Shown here one piece after another: positions 59,858 to 64,000 of a DNA stretch of 64,000 nt. The DNA comes from Takakia lepidozioides (taxonomy: Eukaryota; Streptophyta; Takakiopsida; Takakiales; Takakiaceae). The notes beneath the pieces are model-generated. The model did no database searches, had not been told where the DNA came from, and saw only the letters and a program-made list of their open reading frames with translations. Numbering within the stretch: the first letter of the stretch is position 1; each line of letters starts with the position of its first letter. Made by a program: the position numbers and the translations under genes. Location: NCBI GenBank assembly GCA_030704615.1, contig CM060731.1, positions 41,602,001 through 41,666,000 of the forward strand. Reading direction: 5' to 3'.

Positions 59858-60425
59858 GATAAACAACATGGGGGAATGTATGGCCCAAAACAACACGCGC
59901 CCATTCACCCACACAACAACATGGCACAAGATCAGATTCTTGTTTGCTGGCTCTGCGAACCCCACCAATGAAACCGAACCATTTTTGACATAGTGTATTG
60001 CTAAAAAACACGGAGAGTGTACGGCGCAAAACAACACGCGCCCATTCACCAACACAAGAACATGGCATAAGATCATATTCTTGTTTGCTGGCTCTGCAAC
60101 CGTGGCCTTCCTTCGCACTTTCCTACATTGAAAATGAAATTTAGTTATGCTTTTCATGGTTCAACAACTTGGTTGGGTTTAATTTAATTGATTTATCATG
60201 GGTTTGTGTGCACCCGGCCGACATAAAACCATAGAACCGAACTATTTCAACATAATGTATTGCTAAGAAACACGGACACGTACGGGGCAAGACAACACGC
60301 GCCCATTCACCCACACATAACATGGCATAAGATCAGATTCTTGTTTGCTGGCTCAACCCACCCGTGACGCGGCCTTCTTTCGCACTTTCCTCCACCGAAC
60401 CGAATATGAAATTCAGTTATGCTTC

Positions 60426-62740
60426 ATTGTCGAACATCTTGGTTCGGCCCCGCAATTCCGTACCAAAGTCAGCCATGTAATGACTGGCCGAACCCGCCCC
60501 CACACTCCACTGTATGGATAAGTTGCAAAGGGCCACCGGCCTACTAAGTGGACAGTATCCATCCCGTCCGGCTTGCCGGACGGCATAGCCTACTGTATAT
60601 GTATATGACGCCTCCCGAAGGAAAGGATAGGCTAGTGTAAAGTATACCCTCTGGACAGTTAGTTGTCTGAAAAACAAGCCCGGGTGATTGGGTAACGGAG
60701 AACGGACGAAACGGTTGGAATGGAACGGAAGTTAACAGATTTCAGTGGGACGGACGGCGACGGACGGCGTCAGGGCGCGTGGGCCCGCCCCGGCCGCGCT
60801 ACAGGGCGCGGGCCGTGCGATTCGCGATCACGGGCGCCGCGCCCGGGGGGCCCCGCCCGGTCTCGGTCTCTCGCACCTCTCTGTCTCGGGTATTGCAGGC
60901 TTGGTCTGTGCAGGCAGCGAAGTGTGGTTGGGGGGTGTTGGGGGGTGTTTTGGGGGTTGCTCAAAACATCGAAGGAGAAGGTGGATGATGGGTGGCAGAG
61001 CGAAGCAGAGCATGTTGGGACTGTCCACAACTTGAGCCCCACGAGTTTGCTGATCTGCTTTCCAGCTTGTATTATTGTATATAGGCGTTGTTGCCAGGTG
61101 CAGAGCACTGAAGGTTTTCCATGGATGCTTGCTGACGAGTCCCCCTCCCTCTGGCCACCGAGGTTTCAGTGCGGCGGGTGGTGGGCCGTGGCGCCCGGAT
61201 CGTGACTGTGATCTTGTTTCTGGTGATGTAAACATGCCACTGGGATGATCCTTATTGAGTAGCTGGGTTGCTCGAATCCCCAATGCTTTAATTACTATAA
61301 GATATGGAAGCATGCAGACGAAATGCTGACGCTCCAAGGTGTTGCATATCGGTAGCTCTACGGTGACAATCTGCGGTAAACGCAGTTATGCACCACCCTT
61401 GTACGTAGGTATTGTTGGTACAAGGAGTGAACTGCGAGACGCTCAACTGCAGTACCTTGGGAGGCATTTAAGAGTTTATTGTTAGGTACCTATCCGGGAG
61501 ATCTTTTAAACTTACACGCCCGCTTCTGAGCTGTGTGCAAAGATCCTCCCTCCCTGGATCACGAGGTTCGAATCTTCCACCGTTTTCCACGTATCTGTAC
61601 CACAGCCATGGCAAGATTTTTGTCAAACTTAATTTCTGCTGGCACTGATCCGAGTTGATCAGTAACTTATTACTGAGTTACTGTGTTGTGTGATACACCT
61701 TCAGAGGCTAGCATGCTAGATCCAACCTGCTCTGAAATATGTTGGCAGAGCGTGTGGTTAGTGGGGGCAGGCTGCCCAATCAGTTTGGGGGTGGGCGGGT
61801 GGGAGTGGCAGGGGACAAAAAGCAGCTCTCCACTTTACACCTGGGTTGAGGCAACTGGTAGTATGCTCGCCACTCTGCCTCAACGTTCAAGTGCTTCTTT
61901 TTCCCCGGGCAAAAAATGAGTCTGTTTCTTCCAGATTCTGTTGAGCCGAGCGAGCGTTAATCTCGCATGCACAGCATGTAGCTCGGTTACGGTAGTACAG
62001 ATTCTGGAAGAAAAACAAATTCCAGTACTGGTACACAAATGATGGCCACTCATAAAGTGGCCGCGTGCAAGTCCCTCATCAGTAGGCTATGCAATCCCGA
62101 CCGAAAAGCAACAAAGAGATGGCGTACGACCCCCCATGACGGTTACGCTGCCTTTAATGCCATCCCTTGCCTCCTACTTTTGGGCCTTTTCTCATTCAAT
62201 GCTCTCACACGCCTCGCCACTGGCGACATACCAGACCTCCAGTCCTTTTGCCCTTAATGCACCGCTGCGACCTCACAGTCTCCCACTGCGCGCAATGTAC
62301 TGGGCAATGTTGATCAGACTTCAGACTATCTTCACAGTTCCCATAATACAACAGAATAGTGTATGCCCTTCTGCACGTGGAGCTATGATTCTGTTGTTGC
62401 CAGCTCTTCCCACGCACACAATTCTCTTGCAATTCTGTATGCTTTCCCAAAAGCATTTCTGGATGGAATTCACCCCACAGTATCAGAACAAAAACTTGTG
62501 GGGCTAACTTTGCCAGTACCATGCTGGAGCTGATGGGCATTTACATACGTATAGATCTAGTGTTTTCGTATTGTTTGTGTACAAAGCAAGTCAAGGAAGA
62601 GAGAGAGAGAGAGTTTACAGTTGCAAGTATAATAATAGCTAGGCAGGCTCTGATCCTTTCCCTTATAAAAACAAAGAACCCACCTACAAAAGAGAGAAAA
62701 GGAAAGCGCTGAGGGACTGACAGTTATGGCTGCCTGCACA
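60426..62740. other. Intergenic, no convincing gene
   Basis: 60720-60900 is very GC-rich (CGGGCGCCGCGCCCGGGGGG) and reads open on both strands without motifs. 61535-61580 has a tRNA-like 'GAGGTTCGAATC' box. No gene recognised. Confidence 0.45.
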
Positions 62741-62907
62741 GAAACGGTTTCTCTTTATTGGGACTCCGTCAGAAGTTGCTCCTTTTGGTGTGCAGCTGCC
62801 AAGTTTAGTGCCATTTGGACCAAGTTATGAGTTAGTTTACTAAATGGGATGCTCTTTGGTGCAGAAGGGCCTCTGTCCCCTTTTACTCAAAAAAAAAAAA
62901 AAAAAAC
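62740..62907 (+). repeat. SINE-like unit with poly-A tail
   Basis: Ends with GAAGGGCCTCTGTCCCCTTT followed by a run of about 18 A. The end matches the A-tailed unit at 33610-33655 (GGGCCTCCGTCCCC). Confidence 0.55.
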
Positions 62908-63004
62908 GGCTGGGCACTGGCAAGATCTTCAGATGTATGTCCAACTAACTTATGGGTATGCCTCTAATACGTCCCCCCCCCCCCCCCCCTCCAAAACAAT
63001 GGAT

Positions 63005-63505
63005 GGTAGTGATGTGGGTAGCGAATCACAAATTGATGGAAATTTAGAGATTTAGGGTTTGTGTGGAGAATGCTTGGTAGGGATGTTTGATAGCAAACAG
63101 TATGGAAAAACTAAATAGAATCACAAATGGATGGAAATCTAGAGATTTAGGGTTTGTTTGGAGAATGCTTGGTAGGGATGTTTGATAGCAAACAGTATGG
63201 AAAAACTAAATAGAATCACAAATGGATGGAAATCTAGAGATTTAGGGTTTGTGTGGAGAATGCTTGGTATGGATGTTTGAGAGCAATATGGATGTTTTGA
63301 TAGCAAACAGTATGAAAAACTAAATAGAATCACAAATTGATGGAAATTTACAGATTTAGGGTTTGTGTGAGAATGCTTGGTATGGATGTTTGATAGCAAA
63401 CAGTATGAAAAAATGAAATAGAATCACAAATTGCTGGAAATTTACAGATTTAGGGTTTGTGTGGAGAATGGATGTTTGATAGCAAACAGTATGAAAAAAC
63501 TAAGT
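63005..63505 (+). repeat. Minisatellite, about five 80-115 bp units
   Basis: Each unit contains 'AATCACAAAT', 'GATGGAAAT', 'AGATTTAGGGTTTG', 'GGAGAATGCTTGGTA', 'TGTTTGATAGCAAACAGTATG' broken after 20 bases, and 'AAAAACTAAATAGA'. Units start near 63020, 63120, 63218, 63332 and 63425. The third has a short extra piece. Each unit has one telomere-like TTTAGGG, but not in tandem. Confidence 0.9.
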
Positions 63506-64000
63506 ACTGGGACTCCATCTTTAAGGAGGGGCTCACTAGGGAATACCAAGACCAACGCTGCACCCTAGGGATCAATATACACTGAGTTCCAATGCGGTCC
63601 AAAGATCGATATGCGACAAGCGCCATGAAAAGAATAGCGGGGTGTGAACCGGTGCATGTAGAGCTTCTGTGCTTAGGGGGCTTAGGGGGCACTGTCATGC
63701 GCACAGAAAGCTTCTCCCCGGATCAAATCCACATGGGGGGCGCATAAGTTGGTGTTTACATTGTGAGGTCCACCCGACCGCAAATCCGCAAATCCGGAGG
63801 CTTTGCCAGCTAAGTTTATCTTATCTCCATCGGCCAAACCGCAGCGACCAATTCGTCCCTATAACACTTGAAGCGGTGGGTTGTAGGTAGCCTGAAACAC
63901 CCACCGAAGAATGCTAGAGCTGCTACCTTCAAGTCATGTTTGTCACGGAAGCTTGTGACGAAACTTCCACTTATTCCACCGTCTCTATTTCCTTGACCTC
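63506..64000. other. Unassigned sequence at right edge
   Basis: No recognisable gene or domain. It may be part of a repeat that continues past the window. Confidence 0.3.

Larger units (their letters stand above)
58900..60425. repeat. Diverged repeat family, five to six units
   Basis: A unit with 'AAACC(A/G)AACCATTTT', 'GACATAATGT(A/T)TTG', 'CTAAAAAACACGGAG', 'CAAAACAACACGCGCCCATT', 'ACACAATAACATGGCATAAG' and 'ATCAGATTCTTGTTTGCTGG' recurs at about 59020, 59270, 59540, 59870, 59980 and 60225. Units are 110-250 bp apart and partly truncated. One SINE-like unit sits between them at 59685-59822. No coding potential. Confidence 0.75.

Noticed and set aside
60720-61337. Overlapping GC-rich frames on both strands
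   Set aside because: Open only because of GC-rich composition; no motif or splice support.

Overview
The window is nuclear DNA of a land plant, most likely a non-seed plant (moss, lycophyte or fern grade). The evidence is plant-type spliced housekeeping genes, a nuclear gene for plastid ribosomal protein bL34, a plant GTE bromodomain gene, many decayed plant PPR fragments, an LRR receptor-kinase relic, and large plant-style DNA transposons. I cannot fix the species.

Layout. Positions 1-2.9 kb hold a decayed PPR relic and non-coding sequence. From about 2.98 to 19.83 kb lies a degraded CACTA (En/Spm, TNP2) transposon. It is split by a 13.6 kb Mutator-like element (4353-17944) with inverted ends built from CATGAGC heptamers. 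That inner element has three genes. Gene A is unknown (minus strand, 4.8-5.9 kb). Gene B (minus strand, 6.9-12.1 kb) is a spliced gene for a ParB-like domain followed by a beta-class DNA methyltransferase-like fold. Gene C (plus strand, 13.3-17.1 kb) is a MULE-type transposase with a C-terminal SWIM zinc finger. A roughly 20-22 bp palindrome (AAATGCGG facing CCGCATTT) is clustered upstream of gene A, in the divergent promoter region between B and C, and singly in three introns of gene B. I consider this ParB-MTase/palindrome/MULE combination the main discovery candidate.

From 20 to 34 kb are relics: an ARF GTPase pseudogene (21.5-22.8 kb), tandem PPR pseudogenes (22.9-25.2 kb), a second copy of the MTase-like gene with the same intron phases (25.3-27.5 kb), a coiled-coil gene fragment (28.3-29.3 kb) and a Crypton-like tyrosine recombinase with frame damage (30.7-33.3 kb).

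From 34.5 to 53.8 kb is the gene-bearing segment. Four genes can be assembled exon by exon with open frames and matching phases: plastid bL34 (35.3-35.9 kb, minus), PIG-P of GPI-anchor synthesis (36.1-37.8 kb, plus), a GTE1-type BET bromodomain protein (43.7-47.3 kb, minus) and the elongation factor SPT4 (50.3-53.8 kb, plus). Between PIG-P and GTE lie PPR and LRR-kinase relics, a near-perfect hairpin MITE and a duplicated PIG-P last exon. From 53.8 to 64 kb I see no convincing gene, only dispersed SINE-like units, a diverged repeat family at 58.7-60.4 kb, microsatellites and a minisatellite at 63.0-63.5 kb.
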